Assembly (NCBI RefSeq): GCF_025118155.1
Contig: NW_026251396.1
Span: 1 to 64,000 of the forward strand
Length of the DNA stretch: 64,000 nt
Direction: 5' to 3'
Origin: Cokeromyces recurvatus
Lineage: Eukaryota > Mucoromycota > Mucoromycetes > Mucorales > Mucoraceae
Positions 46,900-63,511 of this stretch are shown here, piece by piece. A model generated the notes under the pieces. That model saw only the letters and a list, made by a program, of their open reading frames with translations. It was not told the DNA's origin and did no database searches. The position numbers and the translations under genes were made by a program. The number at the start of each line of letters is the position of its first letter. Position 1 is the first letter of the stretch.

Positions 46900-47161
46900 T
46901 TAATGAATAAAGGAGAGTATAATAACAAATAATAATAAAATAGATATCTTCTGCGCAATAATGTATACTGACGTACGCTATAAAAGACGAAATATTTTTT
47001 TTTTTAATCGAGTTAATCAAATAGCTATTGATTGGTTATTGTACCTAAATCAATCCCAGTTGACTTACCTTCATCAATTTCCACCAATGTAAATGCTTTA
47101 TTTTTTGATTTAACAAAACCTATAAAACTTTCTTTTTCTTTTTCTTTTTCTTTTTCTTTTT

Positions 47162-47223
<62 letters not shown>

Positions 47224-50200
47224 GAGGGAACTAAATTTATCAGTTGAGGAAAACTCTTTTTATTTTATTTAAATAAGCATACTTTAGAGGCTCAATTATA
47301 GTAGTTAATTCGGATATAATAATGTAAAAATAAAAAATGGCTTGTTAACTATAACAATGAAAGAGTATGTGTTACGTGTCTTAGATTTCTTTATGTTTAA
47401 TCTAAAATAGTTTATATTATACTTTTACTTTTTTTTTATTTATTTATTTTAAGCTCAAGTATTTAATCCTAAACTAAGCAAACACTTTAATATTTTGGCA
47501 GATTCTAATTAAGCATATAACGTGTGCCTAAAGCTTTCGTCGTCCAAAACATTATTTTTTTTTATATTTATTTTTAGTAGTATTTATTATACCATCCTAT
47601 TAATTTGTTTGAAGGAAGAGAGTATAATAAAACACGTTTAGGGTTTGAATGTAGAGTTCTTATAAAATCACTGTCATTGATATTATTGATGTATATAGTA
47701 AGTTGAGCTATTTTATCAAAGCAACTATCAAATCAAGAGATATCGACTTCAGTCAGTAAGGTATTATAATCACCTATACCTTGTAAGCAATTAAATACCA
47801 AAGCCGTGTCTAAAACTTGTTTTAATTACAAGATTTGCATGTTCGCGTAGGTAGGTTCTCTCCGAGAAATAAACGCTAATGTAAACTAGATTAACCTTAG
47901 TTGTCTATTTATTAATAAGAGAATATAACAAGTGGTAATTATGCGGAGGATAGGAGGCCTCATAACAAGGCATGTTATTTAATTATGTATCTAGCCCATT
48001 GATTGAACCTTGATTTAATAAATTCATTGAAATATAAGTTTTTTTTTTCAAAGTGTATCTTGACATAGTATTTATTCTTGAATAAATTTGAAATCATTCG
48101 CTATTAGTAATGAGTATTTATTTTCTTGAATATATAACATTTCCTTCTCTCAAATAGTTCTCTTTATTTAAAAGAGAAAGAAAAAAAAAAAAGGCTTGTT
48201 ATCAACCCGGATTTTAGTCAAAAAAGTATCATGATTTGTTTTGAAGAATTTAAAGATTTATATAATATGATCAATATCTGACAAGTTCAATTTTATAAAA
48301 ATAAGAATTGAAAGATACAGCACAAAATAATATATAATTCATATATTTTTCTTTTAATTCTTTCATTTTGGTATGCTAAACTGAGAAATGCATATTATTT
48401 TTGTTATTAGCCGCTCATTTAATATTCAAATCATCCTATACTTTGACTTATTTACTAAAGAAAAAGTCTCCTCGACAAATAGAACTAAATATATATACAT
48501 GTAAAGAAAAAGTACAAAATTCTGTGTGCTCTCGAATGTTTTGAAGTGTTAGTTAACGGTTATCCAAAGTCATGTCATATAACGAGTAGACAAGAATAAT
48601 AATAAATTAAGATGGTTTAAGAGTTCAGGGAGTTGATCCAGAATAGACAAGTAATCTAAAGAGTATTACCTTACTGACACTTTAGTCTTATTACTTGTAT
48701 TAATACTGTATTTGGCTACTTTATCTTTCTCCCTCTCACCTATTACTATAATCTCAACCATATCGTAATGTAAATTGACGCTATTTCTATACTTGATACC
48801 GACGCTGTGCTTCCTATAAAGGGAGGGGTTTTTTTTTTCTTTCTTTCTTCCTACTACTATAGCAAGGGTATAATTTATCATCAAGAAACCTGGATATTTC
48901 GAATGCATCAGGGGCTCTCTTAACATGTATGATATTAATCTTAGTGTTATCATTACATATATAAGCTGCAAGCAATGCTGGATAGATTTTTTATTTTATT
49001 TTTAGGCTTACAATTTATTAAATTCATATTAGAACAAATGATGTAGTTCATTTAGGATATAAGTCCTATCCTCCCCTCTTTTCGATACTAGTTATTGTTA
49101 AGCATATAAAGAGTTTAGAATAAGATCGAGTGAATTTAATCTCAAAGTATAAGTGCATATACATATATAAATAGATGTATATTATTTCCAAAAAAAAAAA
49201 AAAATTGGGTTGAAAGCTTTTTCTGAACATTGATAAAGTCAGTCTAATCATGTTCTATTTTTATCTACTACAGCAAGCTGAGTGCCAATATACAGTTGAT
49301 TATTTAGTAATATTATATCGTTTAAGCTTGGAACAGCAGCATCGACTATTATAAATAGAGGAAATTCTTACTTTATTGTATCTTCTGCATATCTTGTAGA
49401 ACGTATATATGTGCCTAGCTGCTCCTAATATAATCTTTGTATAACCTATTTAACTCGTCTATTGATCTAATTCAATACATAAATTTTTATTTTGTGACAA
49501 TCAGACCAAAACAGCCTTCTTGCAATGATTTTTATTTATGTTTTTATCCATCAAGTTCAAGTAGGATCATATAGAAAGCTTGATCAATTGTATAATTGCT
49601 AAACATAGTCATCTATATGAAGCTATAATGTTATGTTCCCTACCTAGCTTTTCTAAACTTGTAACTTTTATCATTATCAAAGTCTATAAGCTTGTTACTC
49701 CAAAAAAAAGGACTGTCTAATCTAGACTAAAGAAAAAAAGAATTATTTGCAATTATCATTAGAGTAAAAGAGTTTAGCCAAAGAACATTTCAACAAGTAG
49801 TCTAGAACTACATCAAAAAAAAAAAATCAAATCAAAGGATAAGTAATATAATAACTTCCGAACTCTCTGCTTTAATTCTCAATATTGTATGTCCTATAGT
49901 ACTCTTTTGTGTAGTAGAAAAAAAAACCCCTCAGCCGTGTAACTACCAGTAGCCCCACAACTTATTTACGAGGCCTTAGCTCGATAATAATAATGTACTT
50001 GTTAGTTGCACCACTAACTCAGCAATGTTCGTGATTTCTTATCTTTTTTTTACTACAGAAAATTCTTTTTCGAACTTTTGCTGAAGTGTCATCTTATTGG
50101 TATTCATTGTTGGTCTGCCCTATATATATACATATATATATCATTTTACGAGAAATAGATTCTTTCTTTTATCACCATATAGATATATCTTACTCTATTC

Positions 50201-52800
50201 GTCCATAACATACTCAGGATGCCTGTTAATGACTCTTGAGTGAATTTTTTTTTATCTCAAATCTTTCCCTTTTTTTTTTTCAATCTAGTAGCCAAGGTGT
50301 GTGTATGTGTGTGTGGGGCAAATGAGTGGAGGAGAGTGATTATATGTTTGTTTGATATTACGCTTACCAATAACATTGTATTCTAGCAATTCGATATTCA
50401 TTATAACATGGTGTCTTGTTTCTGAATGTAAAATTTAAAAATTCAATCTTAAAAGTTTGGTAACAAAAATTAAAAAGTAGTAAACTGTTGTATGTACAGA
50501 CTATGAAGAAATAACAATGAATATACTAACAACAGAACATTCTCCGAATAATTAAAGAAGTCTATCTATTTGGATTGACAAACCTTGTATACATTGTATT
50601 TATTATAACAAGGTACTAGACAAATGACTAATAAACCGCCCCTCCTCCTCCCCCCGAAAAAAAAAAAAAAACTCTCTTGTTCTATGACTATTTTCCAATA
50701 ATTCTAGCTTGGTCAGTTTAATAATAATCAAGTTAATAAACCAACGATGAACTTTGGTACTTGTTTTAATTATTATATGAATATGCTCCCCCTTTTTTTT
50801 TCTACTAACTCTATTCTAAAATAAAAGATAAAAAAAAAATATAAAAGACGGCCTATTAATTAAATAAATGCATTAGAGAGGAAATATAAGTCCTTCAACC
50901 GGCATTCAATACATCACTGATGATTTTGGAAGCTCTTTGTTTAAATCTCCCCCTTTCTTCTCTTTATTTAAATCAATAATTTATTATAATAGTGGATGGG
51001 CTTTTTCTTTTTCTTCTTTCTTTTTTTTTTCTTTTTTTTTTTTTTTTGTTCTCCCAAAGAAATATACAGTTTCTTAATCATAACTACAGATAAAGAAGAC
51101 TATTTGTTTTATTGTTTTGTCAATATGTTTCTTTAATTGCTGCCAAACAGATCTTGACCAACAGTTAAAAGTGGGGATTTTGTTTGGAAATCAATAAGCT
51201 AATTCATCACAGTGAAGAGTTTGTTATTGACCTTGAATACAAGAAGGAAACATATATCTTTTATACATGTAATATAATGTATTGTAATTTGACAATGTCG
51301 ATATTTATAAACACTATTATATAATTGTATGGTATTTGAATATCAATCCCAGAAAAAAAAATTTTTTTTTTATTCTTATTTCACTCAAATAAAAAAAAAA
51401 AAATGGTATCATATTATGATTTATACGCATTAGACGTAGTTAATAATAATGCATGCATGTATGCATACAATCCATCCTTATCAGTAAAATTATAACAATA
51501 AATCTTGAATCTATATAAAAAATAGATATGTTTCGATTGGATTGTTTTAATTAAAGATCATTTCAGAGTTTGTCATAATAAATAAAAAGGGACTTGTATA
51601 CTTTACAATTTAATTGATTATTGGTCGCCGTCTTCTTTGGGGATATCTTTCCAGTTATAATTTATTTATTTTTTTTTTCTTACCTGATACCAAAGTTTAT
51701 TACATAATTTTATGTATATCATTATGCACTAAAAAAATAAATGAATTATTAAAAACCATGTCATCTCAAGTTTATTTCTTAGAATCCAATAGGTGAATCA
51801 TATAATAAGACTAACTTCAAAAAGTCATCCACATAAACGTGTACTAGTATTACGTAACAAATGTGAATGATGATAGAGAGATAAAGCAAAAAAAGTAAAA
51901 AAATGTGTGTATTACATTATTGGGTCGCAAATAACTCATGATAAAGTAGTGGTAATAATAGTAGTAGTAGTTAGTAGTAGTAATAGTAGTTTATAATATG
52001 CTTATCTATAGTAATATCTTTTGTAACACTAAATGATAGCTTTTGCATCATTGAATAATAGATAATAAAAAAAAAGAATTATGATTTTATTACATCAAGT
52101 AGTAGTTGCCAGTATCACTTTTTATTATTATTATTACTACTACTATTATCATTATTATTATTACTACTATTATCATTATCATTATTATTACGATGATATA
52201 CTTCTTTTTCCTTTTTTCTTTTCATCATATGTACATAATCATATTAAAATTAAAATTAGAAAGAAAAAAAAAAAAGACCTTCTTCTTATTGTTGTTGTAG
52301 TACTAGGATCAAAACTTTATTTATTAAAACGGAATAATAAATAAATAAAAATAAACTGATAGATAAAGAGAAAAATTATTATTATTATTATTACTATTAA
52401 AATCATCTTATATATACATATATATTCTATAAAGGAATTACGGTATCGTTATTTATTATTAGAGAACGTTCAATTTTAAAGAAAATTCCTTCAATTTTTA
52501 TAAAATTAAATTAGCTTGTTGGTCTTGAATCCTATTTTTTTTTTACCTAAAACCTTTCTCTTTCCCCCAAAAAAGATGATAGCAAAAATTAAGTTTTTTT
52601 TTTAAAACAATATCTGATTTTATTATATTTTAAAAGTAAAAGAATACTCTTTCACTCTCTGTATATATATATACATATAGATATATATGTGTGTGTGCGT
52701 GTGTGTGTCAATATTTATATATTAGGATTGTTAAATCTTTTCTCCTCTATCCTTGAATAAAATTATTATTTTTTTTTTATTTTTTGTTTGTCTAGAAAGT
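46900..52800. other. About 6 kb without a supportable gene
   Basis: AT-rich sequence with a composite pyrimidine run at 47130-47222, (gt)-rich stretches near 50299-50320 and 52690-52710, and att/act triplet repeats at 52120-52195. A 101-codon minus frame at 48666-48971 contains a T run and was not recognised. A less AT-rich patch near 49925-49990 did not match any RNA gene I know. Confidence 0.55.
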
Positions 52801-52830
52801 TATAAAATAAGCGAAAAAATAACGGATGAT

Positions 52831-52862
52831 GCGGGGTTGATATCCACCATTTTATTGCGGGG
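52831..52862 (+). promoter_or_regulatory. Pair of Mig1/CreA-type sites (GCGGGG)
   Basis: Two gcgggg hexamers lie 26 bp apart (52831-52836, 52857-52862). The second is preceded by ccattttatt, matching the yeast Mig1 site of an AT box followed by GCGGGG. They lie about 550 bp beyond the stop of the CreA/Mig1 homologue. The surroundings (52800-53060) have CCAAT motifs and G/A-rich tracts, giving a promoter-like look. Function is inference. Confidence 0.4.
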
Positions 52863-53414
52863 AAAAAAGGACAAAAAAAAAAATTAAATAAAATAAAAAC
52901 TAACAACCCTTGTTCCTTTATCCAATTAAAATTCATCCTTGTTTCAGGGTTTTCTGTAGATATTAGATAAACACGAGGGGGAAGGGGGGGAGAGAGAAGA
53001 AGGAAGGCCTATCATCCAATCAATTTCCATTTCTTTTTAGATAAACAAACAAGGTTAAATGGTATATTACTGAAAAAACGGGAAACGGCTGTAAATTTTT
53101 TATTTTATTTTTTTTTTCGGCTCGTTATTTTTTTTTTAAATTAATATTACAAAATGAAATTGTAACCATAAATCTATATTTTATTTTATGTACATAAAAA
53201 AATAAAGTGTATGTTATATATAACAATTAATAAGAAATAATTATAATAATATGAATAATAACAACAAAAAAAAGGGGAGAGAAGGGGGGGTTATACAATG
53301 TCCTTTTTTTTTTTCGTTCTTTACACAAATTTACATAAAAAGAATGGAAGGCAGTGTTAAATATAATAAAAGGATGATGAATGCTTAATTGATATACATG
53401 TATATATAAATAGT

Positions 53415-54086
53415 TTAAAATTGAACAATAGAATGAATTGAGGGTAAAATTGGCTTTTCATGAATAGAACCGATAGGGGGTAACACACGAGCTTGTGGAG
53501 GCCTTTCTAAGATATCTAATAAACTTGAAGAGGACATGATAAGATGATTATTACTACTACTATAAGCACCTTCTAAAGGTGGAAGTTTATGGTGATGAAT
53601 AATAGGCATAGATGGAGAAAGAGTTGGGGATTGATGTGGAGTAAATAAGATATCCTCATCAGAAGGATGAGAAAAGGTCGAACTTATAGATAATGCAGGT
53701 GAAGGAGGCATAGATGAATAAGGTACAAGTAAAACAGGTGGTGTACTTGTAAAAGTGGTTTGATAGTGTTGCTGCTGCTGTTGTTGTTGCTTATTCATCA
53801 TTTTATTTTTACGAGCAGCACGTCTCTTATTCGGTGAAGTATGAATACGAACATGTCGAGTTAATTCATCAGAACGTGAAAATTTCTTTGCACAACCTGG
53901 AAAAGTACATTGATGAGGTTTTTCACCAGTATGTGTACGAATATGTCTAGTTTGATGTTCAAGTCTATAAAATGATTTGGGACAAATAGGACATTTATAA
54001 GGTCTAGGAATACTAGCCTTATCTACAGGTGTAATAGCTCTTTTAGGAGTTGAACTATTTAATGTTTGAAATAGTGTAGATGTCAT
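53415..54086 (-). CDS. creA: CreA/Mig1-type carbon catabolite repressor (C2H2)
   Basis: A single-exon gene of 223 residues. Two C2H2 fingers occupy 32-52 and 60-82 (C32, C35, H48, H52; C60, C65, H78, H82). Their recognition helices RLEHQTR and RSDELTR and the linker HTGEKPH match Mig1/CreA, which bind GC-rich SYGGGG/GCGGGG sites and repress alternative carbon genes when glucose is present. After the fingers comes a basic stretch (KRRAARKNK), a Gln run near 100, Ser/Pro-rich sequence ([19 protein letters not shown]), and short hydrophobic motifs [10 protein letters not shown] and RVLPPIGS that may recruit corepressors. It is shorter than ascomycete CreA (about 400 residues), but both ends look intact. 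Confidence 0.9.
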   Translation of the reverse strand: MTSTLFQTLNSSTPKRAITPVDKASIPRPYKCPICPKSFYRLEHQTRHIRTHTGEKPHQCTFPGCAKKFSRSDELTRHVRIHTSPNKRRAARKNKMMNKQQQQQQQHYQTTFTSTPPVLLVPYSSMPPSPALSISSTFSHPSDEDILFTPHQSPTLSPSMPIIHHHKLPPLEGAYSSSNNHLIMSSSSLLDILERPPQARVLPPIGSIHEKPILPSIHSIVQF

Positions 54087-54480
54087 AATAAGAGTAAAGT
54101 AGAGTTAAAGAAAAGAAACAAAAAAAAATTAAAAAAAAAGAAGAAGAAGGCTGCTGATAGATACAGGGTTTATATATTAGATAGAAAATCAGTCTATATA
54201 TATAAATTTGGTAAGTTAGTCTTTGATGGCTAAGATAAGAAAAAAGAGGGGGGGGAGAGAGAGGAAAAGAGGGAAGGAGAAAGAAAAAAAAAACTTGGGG
54301 GGGAGAGGAGGAGGAGGAGGAGGAGAAAAGGAGAATAATTCAAAGTGGGGAGAGCTTTATTTTTTTTATTTTTTTTTTGGGGGGGGGAGAGTGGAGATAG
54401 TAGAGAGAAAAAAGAAAAGAAGAAAACGGAATGTGTCATAATAAAGCATTGATTGTGCTGCTGTCTTTATTTTTACTCCA
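54087..54480 (-). promoter_or_regulatory. creA upstream region with homopyrimidine tract
   Basis: On the gene's coding strand the region 54420-54235 is almost entirely C/T, with C runs up to nine and (ctc)n triplets. Pyrimidine tracts are common just upstream of fungal start sites, but this one is unusually long. Runs of C may serve as stress-response (CCCCT-like) sites; inference. Confidence 0.5.
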
Positions 54481-55358
54481 CATCATCCGAAATAAAGATG
54501 AGTACGATAACCAGAAAAGGAAATGCCTGATTTATTTCACACGATTCTATTTATTATAAAATGTCTATTGTAGTTAAAGAATTCAATTCAAGTGTGAAAA
54601 TGAAATAATAATGAAGAAAGACTAACATTTTGCTTATCTTTGACTATATCAAAAATAATGCATCTATTCCCCCTACATACACACACACACACACTACATA
54701 CATACATACATTCATATGCCTCCTCTTTTTTTTTTTTCTTTGTGGGGTAAGTCATTTGAAAAATCTGTTATTATTGTCCAAAAATTTTTTTTTTTTTTTA
54801 GCTCCTACTACTTGCAAGACAAATCCCGCTTATAAATTCATATCCCGAATATTCATCACGCAATAACTTACTGCAGTGATAGTAATTATATATTTTTTAT
54901 ATTTGTAGTAGTAGTTGTCGTAGCAGGAGTAAAATCACACCATTCATTCAATAATTTTTTTTTCGTCCAATTAAATTTTACCTTTCTTCTACATGCTGTT
55001 CATAGCCGGGACATTCTTTATTGATTACCTAATACAGATATACAGTGATCAATGCCTTTGTAGTACAGCCCATTTGCATGTGAATCAAACTATTTTTCTT
55101 TTTTAAATACTTGGATTTCCTATTCTATCCAGCTTTACGATATTAACGTGTGAAGTTAGTCTGTATAATCATGGGAAATATTGAATGATGCTGTGTGTAA
55201 TCTTTGTCTCAATAAACAAACAATAATATACATACACATTTAAAAGTATGAAATAACTTCTTCATATTATGCAGCATATGACCCCCTTTTTTTTATTGTT
55301 ATTTTATTAAAAAAAGCTAGTAGCTATTCTGCATATGCATATTATTCACACACTCTTT

Positions 55359-55400
<42 letters not shown>
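54480..55400. other. Intergenic between creA and ATG7
   Basis: No gene seen. It contains (ac)n and catac repeats at 54675-54712 and a T run of about 37 at 55361-55397 that ends 17 bp before the ATG7 start, so it lies in the core promoter or 5' UTR of ATG7. Confidence 0.6.
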
Positions 55401-55401
<1 letters not shown>

Positions 55402-55414
55402 AAGAAATAGTATA

Positions 55415-58148
55415 ATGTCCAAGCCAATTCTTAAATTTACCCCATTTAATTCAGCTGTAGATGCTTCATTTTGGCAATCATTTGCTTCAAAAAAATTAGA
55501 TGTACTTAAATTATCAGATGAACCACAAGTAATTCAAGGTTATTATACAGCAGGTCAACTTGCAATAGATGAAAACAAGCCCATCATAATTCCAAGTCAT
55601 TTTACTATTCCTTCTGATGGATTATCAAACACGATTAATGTGTAAACATGTCAAATATATATATACACACATATATATTCATATATTTATATATTATGAA
55701 TTCATTTCTAAACATAAACAATAATAGTAAATTCGGTTCATGTTCAAAAGGAATGCTTATCAATACAAATACAATTGAAGAATTTAGAAATATTGACAAA
55801 AATAAATTATTTCATAAAGTATCAGAAAAGGTAACAACATGAAAAGAAGGAAAAAAAATAATAAAAATAAAAGAAATGTGAAATAATCTTTTGGGTATTA
55901 GATTACTAATTCAGTACAAGATGGTGAAGCTTTAAAGGATGCAAACATATTAAACTCATTTCTGTTGTTAACATTTGCTGATTTAAAAATATACAAATTT
56001 TATTATTGGTTTGCTTTTCCTGCTATTATGCCACAACCAACTCCTTGGTTATTAAACTCAACTGAAGAATTACAATCTAGTTATAACAATCAAGTAAGCA
56101 AACTATTCATTTTATATTTTCTATTTATTTTTCCTCATGTAAACACTAGTTAGATAAAGAATATCAAGCACTTGGAAACAATCCACCTTATTTCTTGGTT
56201 AAAAAAGAGAATCAAACTGGAAATATACAATTGGCATCATTGAGTCAATTTGATAATAGTAATGATAATGTAAAGTGAGTGATAAAGCAAAATAAGAATC
56301 ATTTTATTCTTATACACATATTTATATCTATTAGTATTTTTTTGGCTTTATTGATCCTTCTGTATCAAATGATGCTCCTGGCTGGCCATTAAGGAATTTT
56401 CTTTATTTAATTCATAAAACTTGGAATAAAAGAAAAGTCAAGGTTTTATGTTATCGTCCAAGCCAAAAGAATCAGTTAACCTCCTATATTTTGGAAACTG
56501 AATTACCAGAGACCTCATGTTATGATTGTAAGTATGCCTTTTTTTGTTTATTCTTCTTATTAAAACATATATATTCATTTTGCACAAAAAAAGCTATCAA
56601 ATCTGTAGGATGGGAAAGAAATACACAAGGTAAACTGGGCCCAAGGATAGCAGAATTAGGTCCATTAATGGATCCAATGAAGTAAGTTGGAAATAATAAA
56701 ATGTGTTCAATCCATTTAGACTCATATTTAGCATAAAATAGACTAGCTGATACTTCAGTAGACCTTAATCTAAAATTAATGAGATGGCGTGCAATGCCTG
56801 AACTTGATTTAGAAAAGATCAAACAAACAAAATGTTTATTATTTGGGGCTGGTACTTTAGGTTGTTATGTAGCCAGATGTCTTATTGTATGTGGAATACT
56901 TTTTTCTTTTTCTTTCTTTCTTTTGAAAAAGGAGATATTTATTCATCCTTCTTTTATATGTATAAAATAGGGTTGGGGAGTTCGACATATTACATTTGTC
57001 GATGGTGGAAAAGTCTCGTTTTCAAATCCTGTACGTCAACCTTTGTATACCTTTGAAAACGCTTTAAATGGTGGTTTACCTAAAGCTGAAATAGCTGCTG
57101 AAAACTTGATGAAAATTCAACCCACTCTAGTAGGTGATCATATATATATATAAATGAATATACATATTAGAAATTAAGCTTGTACTCTATTAGAATGCGA
57201 CTGGTTATAACATATCCATTCCTATGCCTGGTCATCCTGCTAGTTCTGATGAACAATTAAATGATCAAATTGAAATAATATCAAACCTAGTTCAAACTCA
57301 TGATGTTTTATTTCTTTTAACTGATAGTCGAGAGAGTCGATGGTATCCTACTTTATTAGGTGCAAAAATGAATAAAATAGTTTTAAATAGTGCACTTGGA
57401 TTTGATACCTTTGTTGTAATGAGACATGGATCACGTCGAAAACATGATACTACTAAAGAACAATTAGGCTGTTATTTCTGTAATGATATTGTTGCTCCTA
57501 CTGACGTAACTGGTTGAATCATCTAACAATGATTAAATTAACAAACTAATCTTTGTCTTTCTTTAGTCTTTAACAGATCGAACCCTAGATCAACAATGTA
57601 CAGTAACTAGGCCAGGATTAGCAGCAATTGCGGGCGCATTATCTGTTGAACTTATGGTTTCTTTACTTCAACATCCAGAAGGGTATACATACAAATTTAT
57701 ATCTTTTTTTTTTTTCCTTTTTCTTATACTAACTACAATAGAATACATGCAAAAGCGGATATAAATCAATCATCATCTATTTTGGGTGTATTACCACATC
57801 AGATAAGGGGTTTTCTCGGACAATTCAATAATATGCTAATTGTAGGACAAGCATATGAAAAATGTACTGCTTGTTCTGAGAAGGTAACAAATGAATTTTT
57901 TTTTTGGGGGGGGGAGAGAGAGAGAGAGAAAGACAAAGACAGGAGAAATTGAATCACTTTTTAATATACACATATATTTATAGATATTAAACTTATATAA
58001 TGAGAATCCTTCAAGTTTTATGAAACAAGTTTTAAAAGATTCTCTTTATTTAGAAGAGATAACAGGTTTAGCAGCTATGAAAAAGGAAAGTGAAGCTTTA
58101 ATAAATGATGATTGGGAGGAAGAAGATAACAGTGATATTTTAATTTAA
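55415..58148 (+). CDS. ATG7: Autophagy E1-like enzyme Atg7
   Basis: Twelve exons join in frame: 55415-55641, 55728-55830, 55902-56093, 56150-56269, 56335-56527, 56594-56681, 56742-56886, 56971-57129, 57194-57505, 57567-57682, 57742-57883 and 57984-58148. The product has 653 residues (yeast 630). The N-terminal domain ([35 protein letters not shown]) recruits Atg3/Atg10. The adenylation domain carries the ATP-binding GAGTLG (343-348), [17 protein letters not shown] and [10 protein letters not shown]. The catalytic Cys is in QQCTVTRPG (about C524, matching yeast C507). The C-terminus has the acidic tail NDDWEEEDN, where Atg8 docks in yeast. Atg7 activates Atg8 and Atg12 in the cytosol for autophagosome formation. 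Intron 11 holds a G run with (ga)n. Confidence 0.95.
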
Positions 58149-58386
58149 AAATAATAAAAAGTGATTATGATTATTATTCTGAAGTGATACATGCATGTGG
58201 GAAAAAAGAATGACATTTACACCAAATGTGGGGTTTAATATAACATGTACCACTCTTGTAGTTTCCCGGAGATTTCCTAGTAATGATAATTATAATAATT
58301 TATACATGATAATATATTTCCTCTTTATTATTATTATATTTCTATATTACAGTTGAATAGCAGTAATAGTCTTTTTCTTTCTTTCT

Positions 58387-61417
<3,031 letters not shown>

Positions 61418-61944
61418 TTTTTATATATTATTATTCTAAATAAAACCTGTTATTGAAAAATAAAAATAATAAAAAAAAAAAAAGACTATACTGAGTTGAT
61501 TTGTCTGTGTCTTTTTTTTTTTTTTTCTTAATTTCAAAAGGGCTTAAATATTCAGTTCAAAAGCCACCGTGACCGTTTTTTAATTTATGCATCATCAGGT
61601 ACAGAAAAAAAAAAAAGGCAATACAAAAAGGCCTTTCATTAGTTTAAAATGCTTCAAAAATAAAGGGGGGATATGAAAAAGAAAAGCAACAGAGTATATG
61701 CATATACACATCTGTGTATTTATATTGAGTCTTTTCTATAGACGGCCATAATTATATAGAACACTACTACACAATAAAGGAGCACTATTCATTGATTGGC
61801 CAATTGAATAATAATAATAATACAAAGGACTGAATTCTGTTTGATTTTCATTGGTCAGATTTTCACATTTAGGTGAATAACAGCATTGTTATGACATATT
61901 TTTATTTTTTTTTTCTTTATTTATTTTTTCTTTTACATCATCAT
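61418..61944. promoter_or_regulatory. Divergent promoter region, SPB1 and downstream gene
   Basis: The two genes start 527 bp apart facing away from each other. CCAAT-type motifs occur as attggccaattg (about 61795-61806) and cattggtcag (about 61849-61858). The AT- and pyrimidine-rich tracts at 61505-61527 may serve either gene. No specific ribosome-biogenesis element was identified. Confidence 0.5.
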
Positions 61945-63511
61945 ATGGCCTCAGTAAAGTATATTAATATAAATATCTGTATTTTAACAATGATGAGTAG
62001 CTTAATATATAAATATATATCTATATCTTTATTTTTGTGTGTAATCCTCTTAGTTTTTCTTTGAAGACTATTACTTTCCAAGTGAATTATATAATCGAGA
62101 AACAGGTGATTTTACTACGCCTATTCGTACTTTACTTGACTTTGCGCCTTTTATTCTTGAAGAACTACCTAAAAAAGAAAAGGTAAAGTGAAAAAAAAGG
62201 GAGGAAAGACGAAAAAAAAAATCCTCAAGTAAAAAGTATCTTATTGTATAAATTAAATACAAAAAAAAACCTCTCTCTCTATATATATATATATTTATAT
62301 ATAAAGGATAAAAAACCAATCAAGTCTGATGCTGAGGATTCTTGGACTAAAACTTATCTTCTTCCATCAAGTCATTATTTAACATCTGTATTAAAATCAG
62401 ATAAAGCAAGAGCTGTCACTGAATTTGTGATACGTTGTGGAAATGAGTATTTAAAATCAAAGGAAGAAGATCAGAGGGGGTTTAGAGAATTTAAAGAAGC
62501 TGCTGCTGCTAGCGATTATTATAGAAGGAAAGAAAAAAATAAGAAAAAGTATCGTCATAAATGGTTTTTTAATAGTAGTAGGCAAGAGGATTCCTCATCT
62601 GAAGAAGAAGAAGAAGAAAGAAGGGAAGAGGAATTAAGAAAGGAAGAAAAGAGAAAACAAAAAGAACAGGAGAAACAACAACAACAACAACAAGTACTCG
62701 CTCCTTCTACAACTGCATCTACTCTAGTCAAATCTGCTGCTGCTGCAGGTTTATTATCATTGTCACTTTATTCGACTTATCAAACGAGTGTCAAATTTAA
62801 TGAAATTTCATTCCATAAACAGCTTGAAATATTAATCACTCAAGTGCAATCTATTATCCAAAGCACTGAGGTTTGGATCGAGGAACATGATAAAATGAAT
62901 GATAAAGTACCAAATCAAGTGAGGACAGATATAATTCTCTTAAAACAGCTTGTTGATTATTTAATCAGATTAGATCCTCGGGCAAATAAGAAAATGGAAG
63001 CAGCAGGATGGGGTTGCGGTGCTATTGGTGGATTATCAGCTTTAGGTGGTATTGCATTGGGTAGTACAGCTGCTTTAACGGGTGGCGCTGCGCTTGCCTT
63101 AGGAGGCACCATCGTGATGATATCGTCAAAAGCTTCAGGCAAGAGCCAATTAGGTGCTAGATTATTACTTGAAAATCAAGTTCGTGAAAAAGTAGCAACC
63201 TGTCAAAAGAATAGAATTGAACGTGAAAAAGTCATTGAACATGAATTTATTATTAAAGCAGATGAAGCAAATATTGGTGAAAAAAGGTATATTTTATTTT
63301 ATTTTTATAACGAAAAAAAAAAACCATAATTTTATTAATAATATATTATGATTATAGAAAGAATAAAGAAGAGGGAAAAAAGGTAAACGATAAAAAGAAG
63401 GTAAAGCATGAGCTTCAACCACAGAATTCAATTAAGGAAGAAGAGAACGTAATTTACAATGATATTCCAAATCTAAGAAAAGAAAGAAGTAAAATCGCAT
63501 TGAATTCATAA
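61945..63511 (+). CDS. Uncharacterised protein with Gly/Ala-rich hydrophobic hairpin
   Basis: Four exons join in frame: 61945-61953 (codes only MAS), 62054-62182, 62307-63286 and 63358-63511, giving 423 residues. The N-terminal part (FFEDYYFPSELYN, LLDFAPFILEELPK, TKTYLLPSSHYLTSVLKSD) is well formed but not recognised. It is followed by a strongly charged segment (acidic SSSEEEEEERREEE, then Lys/Gln-rich), a hydrophobic stretch AAAAGLLSLSLYS, a helical region, and a Gly/Ala-rich pair GCGAIGGLSALGGIALG and GGAALALGGTIVMISS separated by about 6 residues. The latter looks like a membrane-inserting helical hairpin or glycine zipper. The C-terminus is basic. Exon 1 is tiny, so the start is uncertain. 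Confidence 0.7.

Noticed and set aside
48666..48971. 101-codon minus-strand ORF
   Set aside because: Includes an A/T homopolymer, lacks recognisable motifs and has no exon partners.
49920..49990. Possible small RNA gene in a less AT-rich patch
   Set aside because: No cloverleaf, A/B boxes, or match to U1-U6, 5S or SRP RNA that I can recognise.
58149..58386. Extra gene between ATG7 and SPB1
   Set aside because: Only 238 bp of AT-rich 3' flanking sequence between convergent stops; no ORF.
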